From Zelopaecilomyces penicillatus (Eukaryota; Ascomycota; Sordariomycetes; Hypocreales; Pseudodiploosporaceae): 64,000 bases of DNA. Each line of letters opens with the position of its first letter. The first letter of the stretch is position 1. Positions 44,193 to 55,571 of the stretch are shown one piece after another. Where the stretch lies: the NCBI GenBank assembly GCA_005765155.1, contig VCCP01000004.1, positions 2,170,001-2,234,000 of the forward strand. The letters run 5' to 3'. The notes under the pieces are model-generated. The model was not told where the DNA came from. It searched no databases and saw only the letters and a list, made by a program, of their open reading frames with translations. The position numbers and the translations under genes are program-made.

Positions 44193-47100
44193 TGCCGATA
44201 GTCGAACTTAACGCCGAGGGGGAAGAACAAAGAATTCTTCATCACGGCCGCCGCGCCACCGGTACTCGTAAATGAACAAGTCGGGCGCTGGCAGGGGGGG
44301 TTCCAGGAGAAGAGGAAAAGCCCCCGGCAGCCAGTGGCCCGGTGGGTCGAGATAGGCCAAGGCAGCATCATCTGATGCCCTTGTTGGCATTCTAGATTAA
44401 ACTCCGTGGACCGTCTTTCGAGTCTCAGTATATGATCGACACTGCAGCCTCGGCAAATTTCGCGTGTACAATGTACAAATGCATCTGTACAATGAGGGGA
44501 AAGGCTGTAATCGTACATGTGTACGGGCGCTGTTGGGTTACATCTAGCAAGAAGCATTTCCACCACCTGGGCATATTTTCTGGGGGCTTCGAACAGCATA
44601 CAGTACATCCTTTCTGACGGCTGAAATGGGGTGGAGGCTTTGATGTCTTTTGACCATCGGCCAACGAACGAACGAACCCTTGCGTGTCGCAGTCTGCCCA
44701 TTTCCCAAAGCGAACGCGGCTGATTGTGACATCAAACTCCAACCTTCACCACTGTAACATGCACTGTGATGAAAGAAGCGCGACGAGGCGCAAGAGAAAA
44801 ACTCCATCGCCAGACATTTGGTTGTGTTCAGACGCATAGTATTACTCCGTGCGTGCATTATCTGTACATTTCCCCGGCACAAACATGTCTCTCAAAAAAA
44901 AAACAAGGCGCAAGCAAGGACAATACCCCTCCCCAAAAGGAAACCAATGCCAGAAAGAATGGGTTACTAGTGCGAGACAAGACAGACAGACCTGTTGGGT
45001 TGGGTCTGAGGCGTCTGATATTAGCGTTTGATGGCTTCCCAATTTGAACTAAGAAGCGACCGAAATGTGTCAGAGGACGTCGAGGTAGTGCCACCTGTTG
45101 GTTGCAGTCATCCTCCCTGGCTCGGCTAAAGAGAATGAATGAGTTCCACCACTTTTGGAGGAATCACGGCTGGCAGCGTAGCTTTGTGGTACCTCATACG
45201 AAGTACATAATCGTAAACTGAGAGTAGAGAGGAGGCACCCCCGTCCCGTGGCTTCTATTCATGGATGTTTCATGTTAGACTCCAGAGCCGTAGGTAATTT
45301 CATCTCATCGTCGTTGTCGTCTATCTGTCCAGCTCTATTTCGGTCCCTTTCCAGCACCGGGAATACACGCAGTGCCGGTTGCAACGACACGTTGGGCCCA
45401 TTTGTATCAAACTGTGGGTACCAGGTTTGTCGGTGCCTGGGCAGGGCATCTCATCGTTGTACAGTGTCCGTTGATGGTACGCCTCACGGAAAGGTGGTGC
45501 CGTTTCTTGCCAAAGCTCCCCCCCTCCCTTCAAGCCTCAACACGTGCTTGTCGTTGGCGCCATGTCCAGCGTCTGTCCCGTTCCCCGAAATAGAAGTCCA
45601 AAGTAACATGCAGCCAGCAAGGGCTTTGTCTGCAGGGACGACAGCCAACAGACGGTCGGGGGACCTGGTCGTTGCCCGCGCAGGTGCAAGCACAGGGATA
45701 TTTACCAGCGCCCCAGCCAACCCAGCCAACCCAGCCAAAAAAAAAACGACAGCGCTGCAGCACACACAGACTCGAGCGGTGGGCGGACGTACGTACACTT
45801 GCCCTACCAGCCCACGGATAAGATGCCATTGGCAGGTCTCTTTTCTCCAGATAGAGGGGGGGATTGAGCAGTCTGTTGGTGATGGCACACACCGGGGATG
45901 GATCCGTTAAGGGCAGCCCCCGGTCGGTGGCAGCAAGCCCCGGTTTCCCGTCTTCTCCATGTGTCGTCCAGGTTTCTCGAGTTGCGCTGGCAGGCGGCTG
46001 CTGTATTCGACGAGCTTCCACTAAACTCTGCTCTTGTGCGTTGCTGAGCTGACAGGAACACACGCTGTGCACCTATGTTCTGTTCCCCCTTCACTTCATC
46101 AACAGCATGCCCATTCCTGCTCCAGCGCTGCGGCACTTAAGCGCTCCCGCAGACAAGGCTCCATCGCGGTCCGGGGAATCACAGAGTAGGAGAGAAAGAG
46201 CGGCGAGAGATGCGAGAGAGGAGGGAGGGGGGGTGTGCAATGCGTGACAAAAGTGTGGGTGGGAGGAGTGAGCGCGGTGCGCGGCGCTGGACAGAAGCGT
46301 GTGTGGGAAGCGGTCGACTAAAATTAAGTTGGCGATGTGCACCCGAGCAAGCGCGCGAAAGACCAGGGGGGCCCAGGCTAACCGGATGCTAATCTAAGCC
46401 TGGCTCGGAAAATCTTTTCTACAGGCACGCCACAGCGTTTAGGAGTACTGGCCCTCTGCCGTCTCCCCCGCATCACGTCTTCTCACGGAGGAGGGAGAGC
46501 AAGCATACATAGCAGCAAATGGGAAGAGCTTCGCATTTGAACAACGTACATTGATCCCAGAGTGGAAATGGCCGGATATTGCACAGACTTTGCTCTCTAA
46601 AGGGAAAATGACACGTTCATACAGCATTCTCCTCAAATGCCTATTTGTTTCAAGTACTCACTGGTTGGTAAGCTTTCAGAGCTAGCCAAAGTGTTCTGAA
46701 CAGCCGTCCGAGATCTGCAGCCGACTTGCGAAGTGACATATTTCTGTTTTTCATCTCAATCCTTATTTCTACAGACTTTACCACTTGTACTGATTCGACA
46801 AAGTGCCTTTTTGCGAGATAATTATGGAGCTAGGTACTGAATGGCGTTCGTGGCGATGTGGACCAATCACAGCACTCGACTGACAACCTCAGGTTAGGTA
46901 TCAGATCCTTGCGCATCTCGACATGAGAGGTGTATTGCTGCCCATATCGCTCCATCGCTATGAAACCACTTCAAAGTCTCCAGATAATAAAAATAGAAAT
47001 TGGCTCCATCTCAATCACACCTCTGTTTCTTTCTTTAGATATTTTTTTGTTTCCACAACGACAAATGCTCTCCCCGAGAGACAACAGAAGCATCATCATC

Positions 47101-48662
47101 CAGCTGTTTTTTTCTTCTCCACCCCCACCCACGCCAGCTGCCCGGGGGGACTCAATTGCCCAATCGCAGCCCTATGAGTATGTAGCCCGTTTCTGAATAG
47201 CCGCCCGCTAAGCGCTCGCAACCTCCCACCTTGCATTGCCATTTTCTAGAACGTTTCCCTGTTGGAAAGTTGCAACCAATCTCACGACATCGATCAACAC
47301 GGAATTGCCAACCGCCTATTTTGCTATTTTTATCTTGATGCAAGCAATTCAGAGGCAAGAGACAGAGCCGCCTGCCGACATGCACGATCCTTTTCCCCCT
47401 TCTTTAAGGGTCCAACATGCCGCTATCATAGTGTGTCACCGGCGCTTCGGTATCGTGATGGGTTCACACCTCGGCGGCCATCTCAACCCAAGCTCTCTCT
47501 TACCAATGAAGACACCGCATCGACCCTGAGATCGATGTCATGATGCAGATTCCCGGCGGCAACTCTGCACACAAACTAGAGGTTCGACACGCCCTCTGAG
47601 ATCTATTCCTGGGTTTTCCCCTTCACTAGACTTACAACCCGCCCCCCTTGGAAGCAATATCCCACCCCTTCTCTTCCTTTCTCTCCTTTGACCAGACCCT
47701 CTCCTGCTCGTCAGTGGCGCCATATCAAGGCATCACACACATCTATGATTGGTGTTCCTGAGCCCATCCCACGCTCGTGGTACCGCCGTGGCCGCACCTT
47801 GTACATCTCCTCTGACACACACCCCCTCCATACGCTCCATTAGCGACATATCTGTATAGACATGCGCCTACAGGACAAGCGCAGCATCTGTCGGTAACTG
47901 TCGTTGGTCCCTTGGAGAGCGAGAGAAAGACATGGAGATATAGGTATGCCGGGGATGATCTTGTCTCGATCTATTCAACCACGCGGCACCAGGGGGTTGT
48001 GTATTTTTAGAGAACATGTTGCTATATTAAGAGCTAGCTCTCACTTGCATCCACCTGAGGACTATATTAACCCTTATTCAGACGTCACCCCTTCAAGTAC
48101 TCTGGCATTCCAATGACGCTATCCTTGCCACTCAACCCCTGGCAGGCCTTGATATTAGGTTGTTTGTTTGTTTCAAGCTCTTTAATAAGCTGTTGCCGCT
48201 TTCCAGGCGCCATTAACTTACACACACACCCCTCCCCTTATTACATCAACCGGCTACTCCTACCCTTTGCATACCTGGATGACCTATCCACAACACCTCG
48301 CTATGTATGTTGGCGCTTCGAGACGCAAGGAGACTCCAGTGTCACATTGACATGACCTAGCGGTAGAGTTGTGTGTGTGTGTTTCATCATCAATTGCGTT
48401 CGTCGAAGCATCCCGGGCTGGTCTTTCATTGGAGTCAACGGTAGATCTTGAGCGTTAACCGCTCCACCCCGTCATCACATCATCCGAGCTTCTGTGTGCC
48501 AGAAATAGCAGCTTCTCCGGGGAAGATCTTCTTATCATAAAATGATCTTGGATTCCAGTAGCTAGAGACTTGCATCTTGATCAATGGGCCCACTTCCCTT
48601 GGGCATTGATGATGATGCAGGCGCGTAGAGCTAACATATGACGGCACTTCAAAAAGTACATG

Positions 48663-50624
48663 TTACTTCTTTTGCCGTTTAGCACTCTTGTCACTGACAC
48701 TACTCAGAACACTTGCGCTTCGCTTGTGCGAAACACCGCTGCTACTTGGCCGAAGTCCCTTGTCCTTGTCCGCATTCTGGTCTCCCTGTTCAACAGAAGC
48801 TTTCTGGGCTTCCGCTTCGGCCTGAGCTGGTGCCTGCCCTGCATCATCGCCTTGCTGGCCCTCTGCAGAATCTGCTTTCTTCTGATCCTCGCCAGTATTC
48901 TTCTTCTTCCTGTCTTTGTCGTCTTCCTGATTCCCATTCAGCTTCTTATTCTTTTCTTGCCCTGGTTTCGAGATGTTATCATCTTCCACGTCTGATGTCT
49001 TTTTGGCACTCTCAGCATCGCCAGCTTTATCTTGTTCCGTTCCAGCTTCTTGCCCGCCTTCAGTAGGCGTCGGTGCCAGTGTCTTTTCGCGTTCTGCCTT
49101 TTTGGCAAGTTCAAGTTTGATCTCTGCATCAATCTTGTCTGATACCTTGCGGGCATCAAGCAGGTTGTTGACGCTTGCCAGGAGTTGTTCAAACTGATAG
49201 GTAGTTGCAGCTGTAGGCATGATGAGTTTGCTCGGGATATCCAACTCATTGAGTGTGTTTGTAATTCGTAGCTGTTGTTGGTTCGACTTGTGGGAGAATA
49301 GTTTGTTAATCTTCTCGGTTCGGAAAGTTGGACCAGAGCCAAGTCGATCGTGATGTGTTACACCGTAGATGACCTCCTCGTGTTCTGTCAGTTTCCGGCG
49401 CTCGGTTGGCTGTTGCGGCGTGTGCTGCTGCTGCTGTTGTTGTTGCTGTTGTTGCTGCTGCTGTTGCTGTTGTTGTGCCTTCTTGCTACCAGCAGTTGGC
49501 GTTGGAGCTGCTCCCGCTGGTTCGCGAGGGCCAGCAGAGGCGGCCGTTCCTTCACGCTTGCCAGGTTCTTGTGCTGCATTTGGTGGCGCCGTCTGGCCAG
49601 CAGGGCTTATGCCATCGGTACCCATAATGGACTTGCGTTTCTTGGACTTGTCCGCGGTCATTAAATTCTGAAGCAACGTCTGCAATCCAGCAGATGACTT
49701 GAAACTGCTAATGTCGGTCTCCGCATGAGGGTAGTCAAGACGGTTGTAGAGCTCTCTCCGCTCCTCATTGAATCGTTCGCTCCGCGCCAGGATTCGTTTA
49801 ATTTCCAACAATAAAGATTCTTCTTCGCGGGCTTCCTCTCTAGATCGACCCAGGGCATTGAGGGCAAACTCTTTGCGTGTCTTCTCTTGTTGTGGATTGT
49901 AGTGTGCCATCAACTCGTGCAAAGCGAACTCAGGTTGTGTCATGTATTGAACGGGCTTTTGCGCAGCCATCATCTTGGATGCCACTTCGTAGTACCGTGC
50001 CTTAAGATCCTCCATTGACCGTGCTCTTGTAGCTGGCACGATAGCCTTGCTTTCGTCACCATCAGCGTTCTCCACTCCATTTGTCGCAGGAGGATTCCAC
50101 TCATATCGATCCCATATCAGCGGCCATCGGATATCAAAGTCGCGAACCAGCTCCATCAGATAATCCGTCTCCTCTTTGGACCATTCGGTGTTTTGTAACG
50201 ACTGTTGGTATTGGTCCTCGCTGTACTGAGGCACAGACACTTGAACGTTGAATTTGGCAAAGCTCGAATCTTCCAGCTCTTCGGTACCTTTATCGCCACT
50301 GTCCTGTTCCTGGTTGTCGCTACCAGGTTTGTCCTCTATTCGTCGCCAATGCCGCAGTATTAAACTAGAATCTTCGCGACCAGAGTTTTTAAATGGTCGC
50401 AGCTCCCATCGTGCGGCGGGTTTGCGACTTGTTAATCGCCGTTTCTTGAATTGTACAACTTCGGGGACGATCGCGATGGGGTTGTCTCCCCCAAGGTTGT
50501 GAATCTCCCGCGCTAATCCCTTGAGATTCGGTCTGGGGGCGGCAAGTTTTTGCTTCTTGGCCGGCCGTGGGCCTCCATGGCCATCGGGCAAGTTGAGAAC
50601 GTCGCGGACGTCGGAAGAGGTCAT
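48663..50624 (-). CDS. SWC4: SWR1 / NuA4 complex subunit Swc4 (DMAP1-like), 653 aa
   Basis: Single exon. Swc4 is shared by the SWR1 chromatin remodeller, which deposits H2A.Z, and the NuA4 acetyltransferase in the nucleus. The DMAP1/Swc4 family pattern is clear: start MTSSDVRDVLNLP, then KKQKLAAPRPNLKGLAREIHNLGG, WELRPFKNSGRED, a SANT-type segment EWSKEETDYLMELVRDFDIRWPLIWDRYEW (around 147-176), KARYYEVASKM, and later the C-terminal half with GPTFRTEKINKLFSHKSNQQ, LNELDIPSKLIMPT. Between the halves lies a run of 17 Gln coded by mixed CAG and CAA (49425-49475). The tail is Lys/Glu/Asp rich and disordered. Length is greater than yeast Swc4 because of these low-complexity parts. Confidence 0.93.
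   Translation of the reverse strand: MTSSDVRDVLNLPDGHGGPRPAKKQKLAAPRPNLKGLAREIHNLGGDNPIAIVPEVVQFKKRRLTSRKPAARWELRPFKNSGREDSSLILRHWRRIEDKPGSDNQEQDSGDKGTEELEDSSFAKFNVQVSVPQYSEDQYQQSLQNTEWSKEETDYLMELVRDFDIRWPLIWDRYEWNPPATNGVENADGDESKAIVPATRARSMEDLKARYYEVASKMMAAQKPVQYMTQPEFALHELMAHYNPQQEKTRKEFALNALGRSREEAREEESLLLEIKRILARSERFNEERRELYNRLDYPHAETDISSFKSSAGLQTLLQNLMTADKSKKRKSIMGTDGISPAGQTAPPNAAQEPGKREGTAASAGPREPAGAAPTPTAGSKKAQQQQQQQQQQQQQQQQQHTPQQPTERRKLTEHEEVIYGVTHHDRLGSGPTFRTEKINKLFSHKSNQQQLRITNTLNELDIPSKLIMPTAATTYQFEQLLASVNNLLDARKVSDKIDAEIKLELAKKAEREKTLAPTPTEGGQEAGTEQDKAGDAESAKKTSDVEDDNISKPGQEKNKKLNGNQEDDKDRKKKNTGEDQKKADSAEGQQGDDAGQAPAQAEAEAQKASVEQGDQNADKDKGLRPSSSGVSHKRSASVLSSVSDKSAKRQKK
49425..49475 (-). 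repeat. CAG/CAA repeat coding for 17 glutamines in Swc4
   Basis: Seventeen consecutive Gln codons, a mixture of CAG and CAA on the minus strand, flanked by Ala and His codons. Confidence 0.95.
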
Positions 50625-51071
50625 TGTCGAGGTGGATCCGTAACACGGCCTACGCCGCTGGGTTCATCGCATAAGCCGTCTCGATCCAATGTGCAGTGAT
50701 TATAGTAGCGATGAAATGAATAAAATTCCTGTCGTCAATGGGATTTATGCGCGAAAAGCAGAGTGGTTTGCGCAAAGGCCAAAAATTTGGATGTCTTTCG
50801 GCGCCATGGTTGTTGAAAACGCGTGACGATGCAGTAATTAACACGTGACCGCTACCCCTGATTGGGCGACTTTTCGAACGTGGCAGCTTCGAGTTGCAGG
50901 AGCGCCCACCCCCCGATATTCGTCAAATCGCCCATCCGTCTCGAAAGACAAACGGACAATTCCAGAGGTCCATTTTCAAGCTTCAATCCCCACCGTGAGG
51001 ATTCAAGCTCCTTGTCTTTCTATCGGGAAGCCAAAATAAGAGCAAGGACGCCGTCCCCCCCGCACACCAAG
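50625..51071. promoter_or_regulatory. Divergent promoter, SWC4 / p24 gene
   Basis: 447 bp between start codons. Nothing specific recognised apart from CACGTG-containing bases near 50842 (acacgtgacc). Confidence 0.35.
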
Positions 51072-51869
51072 ATGAGGACCATCCTATCTCTCCTGACTCT
51101 CGCCTCGGCGGCGCAAGCCCTCTTCTTCTTTATCGACGGCGCAACCCCCAAGTGTTTTTTCGAAGAGCTTCCCAAGGGCACACTTGTTGTCGGTCATTAC
51201 GCGGCAGAGGAATGGGATGACAGAGTGCACGGCTGGCAGCAGCATGGAGGAATTAGCATCTACATCTCAGTTGATGTAAGTCCCCCCCCCCCCCCCCCCA
51301 AGGGTGCCCCTTTCTAGCTACATACTAACACACACACACAGGAAGTCTTTGACAATGACCATCGGGTCGTTTCCCAGCGCGGCGCTGCGTCCGGCCAATT
51401 CACTTTTTCCACAGCCGAAGCTGGTGACCACAAGATCTGCTTCATGCCTTCGTCGAGCTCCGGCCGCTCGGGATGGCTGTCCTCCCACAGCCCCAACGGC
51501 GGCATCAAGCTGAAGCTTGATATGGTGATTGGTGAAACGAACGAAATCGAAAGCGACGACAAGGACAAGATCAAGGACATTACCACTCGCATCAAGGACC
51601 TAAACCATCGCTTGAATGACATTCGAAGAGAACAGGTGTTTCAGCGGGTTCGTTTATCCTATTGAAGTGACACATGTTTGGGATCGATCTAAGTGTTTTT
51701 TGCTAACTTTATCTTGCAGGAGCGAGAGGCCGAGTTCAGAGACCAGTCTGAAAAGACCAATGGCCGTGTAGTTCGCTGGATCATCATTCAGCTTGTTGTT
51801 ATTGGCATCACTTGCGCCTGGCAACTTTCACATCTGCGGTCCTTCTTTATTAAGCAGAAGCTCACCTAA
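51072..51869 (+). CDS. p24 family cargo receptor, alpha type (Erp1/5/6-like), 219 aa
   Basis: Three exons, 51072-51275, 51342-51647 and 51720-51869, introns GTAAGT...CACAG and GTTCGT...TGCAG. The protein has a signal peptide (residues 1-16, MRTILSLLTLASAAQA), a GOLD domain starting LFFFIDGATPKCFFEELPKGTLVVGHY with its paired Cys (second in KICFMPSS), a coiled-coil (ITTRIKDLNHRLNDIRREQVFQRERE), one membrane span (WIIIQLVVIGITCAW) and a short cytoplasmic tail FFIKQKLT with an FF pair and a lysine signal. p24 proteins cycle between ER and Golgi in COPII/COPI vesicles and help sort GPI-anchored cargo. Intron 1 contains an 18-base C run six bases after the donor. Confidence 0.93.
51282..51299. repeat. 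C18 homopolymer inside intron 1 of the p24 gene
   Basis: Eighteen C bases directly after the donor GTAAGT of a 66-nt intron. Confidence 0.9.
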
Positions 51870-52907
51870 AACCATCATTTTGGAGTTGGGTTTGGGGAAA
51901 TATTGCAACAATTGTCTCAGTTGGGACTTGCACAGGGGCCACGTGGGATTTTATAAAAAAAAATAAAAAAAAGGGACAAAGGAATGGGGGAAATGGTGGC
52001 AAAGGGGATAACGATGCTGGAATCTCTCATCATTAATGTAAGACGACGGATGGATGCATGTTGTGTTTATGAACGATCTGAGTATCAAAATGAGGAGCGA
52101 AGGTATTGGCAAAATCTTAATTCCATTACAAGGTATACCGATGAAAACTCCCTGCGTAAAGTTGGAACCCATTTTAAACAAATCCCAGCAGCAATCGCCG
52201 TCAAAGGTACAGCCACATAACCAACTTACTACTTCAAACCTCGCTCAACTCGCCTCACTTTGCACGTGGCCAGCGCCATACCCCAGAACAAGCGACATCA
52301 AGAAAAACTTATTATAGACGGTGTGTTAAAGAAAAAAGTGAAGATACACCTGGACCGGACCCAATGCTGCCCTTCGTGACCATCCTGCGCCGTGCTGCGC
52401 CTGCTGCACATTGAATGTGGTGTTTAGTATGGTGTCGTAATGGAATGCCAAACATGAGAAAAAAAAGAACAAGGAAAGAATAAGCCCAACACCAGAACCC
52501 AAAACCACAACATCTGTCTGAGATTTTTTTCGGTTTTTTTGTCTTCTTTGTCAAGTCATCATGGACATGTGCTCCCATCAGTGCCACACTTCTATAGTTA
52601 ACGAATGGGTCTGCCTTTGGTCTGGATTGCTTCGGTAATCCTTTGAGCCAACGGCGCTGGTCACGACCGCGTCTCCTCCACTCAATGATATCCAGCGGCT
52701 TTTGAGCTCGCTCAACACTGCCTCTCCCGGGGTAGAGCTTGCCACAGACTTGATCTAATCTATTCTGTTCCAATGTAAGACTTGTCACTCTAGGCAATGG
52801 ACCATTGTGTGAAATATTGTATGAGATAGTCTTGTTTTCAGCGCTACATGGAGGCAGTGTGTTGTGACAACGGTAAAAGGGTCATCCCGTAAAGATATGG
52901 AAGGTAC
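51870..52907. other. Convergent 3' intergenic region
   Basis: About 1 kb between the p24 and casein kinase genes; A-rich run at 51953-51972. A 161-codon minus-strand frame at 52312-52797 has no domain. Confidence 0.4.
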
Positions 52908-54396
52908 CTAACCACAGCAGAGCGTCTTCATGAACTTCTGGAATCCGCTAGGTTGAGGATCAGCAGGTTGACTGCTAGGTTGGCCCGTTGCGGTCATCGG
53001 GCCCTGCTGGGCCACCCTCTGCTGAGGTAGGTTCTGGGCGCTGTTCTGGAATTGGGCTTGGGTCGAGCCAGTTGGTGTACCCATCTCTCGGAGACCCCCG
53101 ACCCCACTGGCCCGCTGCGCTGATAACGCGCCGGGGGCGCTTGGCCGATCTCTCTGCTTCCCCATCTGCTTGATCGGTGACGGAGGGGGGGGTTGTGCGG
53201 CGTTTAAACGGCCGACCGTCAGGTTCTGTGCTTGTTGGTGAGAGTTGGTATTCGCAGGACGATGGCCACTGTGCAGCTCCATTGGAGAAGGACCGGGGCG
53301 GGCGTTTGGGTTGTGAAGATATGCGGCGTTGTGATTCTTCATCGAGTCCCAGCCCTTTCCCGAGTCTTTGCTGATCTTCATCCAGTCATATTCGCCATCC
53401 TCAACATCACCACCATTCTTCAAGGCCTGTGTAAAAAGCTCACGGAGATAGTCGTAGTCGGGAGTGTCCTCAAAGCCGAGATTGCGGACATATGTAAGAT
53501 ACTTACAGAACTCTTCGGGGAAGCCCTCGCACAGATCCTTGATGGCAGTGGTTTGCTTCTTTTCACCAATCTTCTCATACTTTTGCTTATTGGTGGCCGC
53601 CTTGAGTCCCTGCCAAGGAAGGCCTCCTCGGAGGAAATACATGAAGACATGGCCAAGAGCCTCGAGATCGTCTCGTCGGGACTGTTCGCGGCCAAGATGT
53701 GTGTTGATGCTCATATAGCGGGCAGTACCTGATAAAGATTTTCGCTCGCGGTAGGGAATATGTTGCTTCGTCTTGGGATCCCGATATTGCTTCGCCATGC
53801 CGAAGTCGACAACGTGAATGACATTGGCGGCTTTGGTTCCAGGTCGACCAATTAAGAAATTATCGGGCTTGATGTCACGATAAATGAGGTTCTTCTCGTG
53901 TATCGTCTGGACTCTTGACAGCATCTGCTTGGCTACCATAACAACAGTTTTGATTGTGAATCTCCGTCCACAGTGATCAAACAAATCCTCGAGAGACGGT
54001 CCCAGCAGGTCGATGACGAGAATGTTGTGGAGACCCTCTTGACCAAAGTAGTAGACGTTAGGGATGCCGGCTAGTGGAAAGAATAAGTAAGCGTTCGAAC
54101 TCCAAGGGGGACAATCAGACACAGTGAAGCTTACGACAGCCAACGAGAATCTTGTATGTTCGGTACTCATCTCGAAGTTGGGGAGCATCGCTCTTTCGAG
54201 GTTCCTGTTTTTCTTTCGTGTCAGATAATTCATCTACGATACGCAAGTATCAATTCGAAATACTAACGAATTTGATGGCCACTTGTTGGTTGTTCAACAG
54301 ATTGGTTCCCTCGAAAATAACACCGAAAGATCCCTCTCCAATCTTCTTTCCGACCCTGTAGTGGACACCCACGACATTCGAAGAAGATGAGGCCAT
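52908..54396 (-). CDS. Casein kinase I, plasma-membrane type (Yck1/2-like), 453 aa
   Basis: Exons 54396-54268, 54204-54135 and 54070-52908; introns GTTAGT...ACAG and GTAAGC...CTAG. The kinase domain starts YRVGKKIGEGSFGVIFEG with the ATP lysine at 42 (QQVAIKF), then GCPGIPNVYYFGQEGLHN, the catalytic loop YRDIKPDNFLIG, DFGMAKQYRDPKT and the CK1 signature LSGTARYMSINTHLGREQSRRDDLEALGHV. The C-terminal 150 residues are Gln/Pro rich and end LCCG, the cysteine pair that is palmitoylated in the yeast Yck proteins to hold them at the plasma membrane. Known roles of the family are nutrient sensing, endocytosis and growth. The upstream region is over 5 kb. Confidence 0.95.
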
Positions 54397-55006
54397 GGTG
54401 ATGGTAGTGTGTCAGGCGTCTTTGATTTGAGTTGTGGGGAAGAATAAAGCGCGAGAGAGAGAGGAAGTCGATGGCGAGAGTCGTCACTCGTCGTCGTCGT
54501 CGGATTGTCGGTCGGCACGCGAACAGGGAGAGAGCTCCGAGAGCAACGCGAGGGCCCCTGTGGCAGGAGGCGCGGGTAAAACGCCAGTATCTGCAAAAGC
54601 AGGTAGCCAAAGATACGCAAGTCAGCGATGAGGCGATGAAATAAGCATTTCTGGCGTGACGGCGCGGATGGGGGAGGTGGAAGCAAAGTTAAAGTCTGCC
54701 TGGCAATATCGTTGGACAGAAAGGGACGAAGGGGTTGACAATGGCTGGGATGCTCATTTTGGGGAGGCAAAGTCTGCTGAGGCTATGGGCAGGGGTGGGA
54801 GGCAGGGGCACTGGGAGTCGGGCGGTCAAGCCAGCCAAGCAACCAGGACAGCCCAAGGTACTTTGTACTCCCTAGCATTAGCACCTGGACAATCCCGTGC
54901 AAGACCTCGCCAGGCCCTCACAGCGCCGTACAGTAGGTGTGGGTGGTAGGCATGCAACGGGAGCGCCATGTTCCAGCGCTGACTGGCGGGCGGTCCGGTA
55001 GGCCCT

Positions 55007-55250
55007 CAACAGGGTGCAAAAAACACAGCCGGAACCACCCCAAGTGATTTCAACTGATCAATTGTCACTGATATACAGAAATCTCTGGAAATTTCTAGAG
55101 ATCTCTGGCAATATCCAGCAATATCTAGAAATTACTAGCAATATCCAGAAATTACTAGCAATATCCAGAGTATCTAGCAATATCTAAAAACAGGTATATA
55201 GAACTCCCAGTCAAATAAAATAAGTAGGTACATGTCTGGGTATTCAGGCA
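55007..55250 (-). repeat. Dispersed repeat, copy B, with internal tandem expansion
   Basis: Bases 55007-55087 match 13946-14025, and both copies end in the same GGTATTCAGGCA-type block (GGGTATTCAGGCA here, ending 55250). Between these shared blocks copy B has gained tandem copies of a roughly 20-bp unit (AAATTACTAGCAATATCCAG at 55129-55148 and again at 55149-55168, plus degenerate units on both sides). No coding relic is seen on its far side, unlike copy A. Confidence 0.7.
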
Positions 55251-55570
55251 TGGACTGTCGTATTGGTGGTGTGTTTTTTTTTGGCACCCAGTTGGCCCTC
55301 TAGGCTGGCTGCGCTGGGCTATCCGATACTAGCGCAGCCAGCCCACCCACTGTACAGCACCCACCAACAGTGAACGTTGATCCCAGCCCAGAGCACACAC
55401 AGAGGACACCACCAGAAAACGCCCAGCGCCAACGCCTACGACAAAACACTCGACAGACGGAAGCGCACAAGCTCGCGCAACGCACAGCTCTCTCGGAAAC
55501 ACACGCTCTTCCACTTACCTGGCTACTACTAATAAACGACTTGGCAACTTCCGGCACCTCAAGTCTCAAT

Positions 55571-55571
<1 letters not shown>

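Larger units (their letters stand above)
36746..48662. other. 11.9-kb gene-free region upstream of the Zn2Cys6-acetyltransferase gene
   Basis: No spliced or unspliced gene with a recognisable domain was found on either strand. The region lies between the start of the fusion gene and the 3' end of SWC4, so all of it is upstream of the fusion gene. It is dense in simple sequence: TG run 37550-37586, GGAT repeats 38153-38170, CCGCTAT heptamers 38645-38670, CAGCCC repeats 40881-40902, C11 41137-41147, C16 41935-41950, AC run 43647-43679, GC/GT run 44161-44192 and CCCAGCCAA repeats 45712-45738. Long open frames exist at 37761-38540 (-), 43811-44701 (-) and 45248-45910 (+), but run through these repeats and look random. 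Possible contents are a large cis-regulatory region or noncoding transcripts; this is inference. Confidence 0.6.

Noticed and set aside
45248..45910. 220-codon plus-strand frame
   Set aside because: Passes through the CCCAGCCAA repeat and an A run; no domain; opposite-strand frames of similar length exist.
49350..49671. Leu- and Cys-rich frames on the plus strand
   Set aside because: They are the antisense of the Gln-coding run in SWC4.
55129..55168. CRISPR-like array
   Set aside because: Units are directly adjacent without unique spacers, and the genome is eukaryotic; it is a simple tandem repeat.
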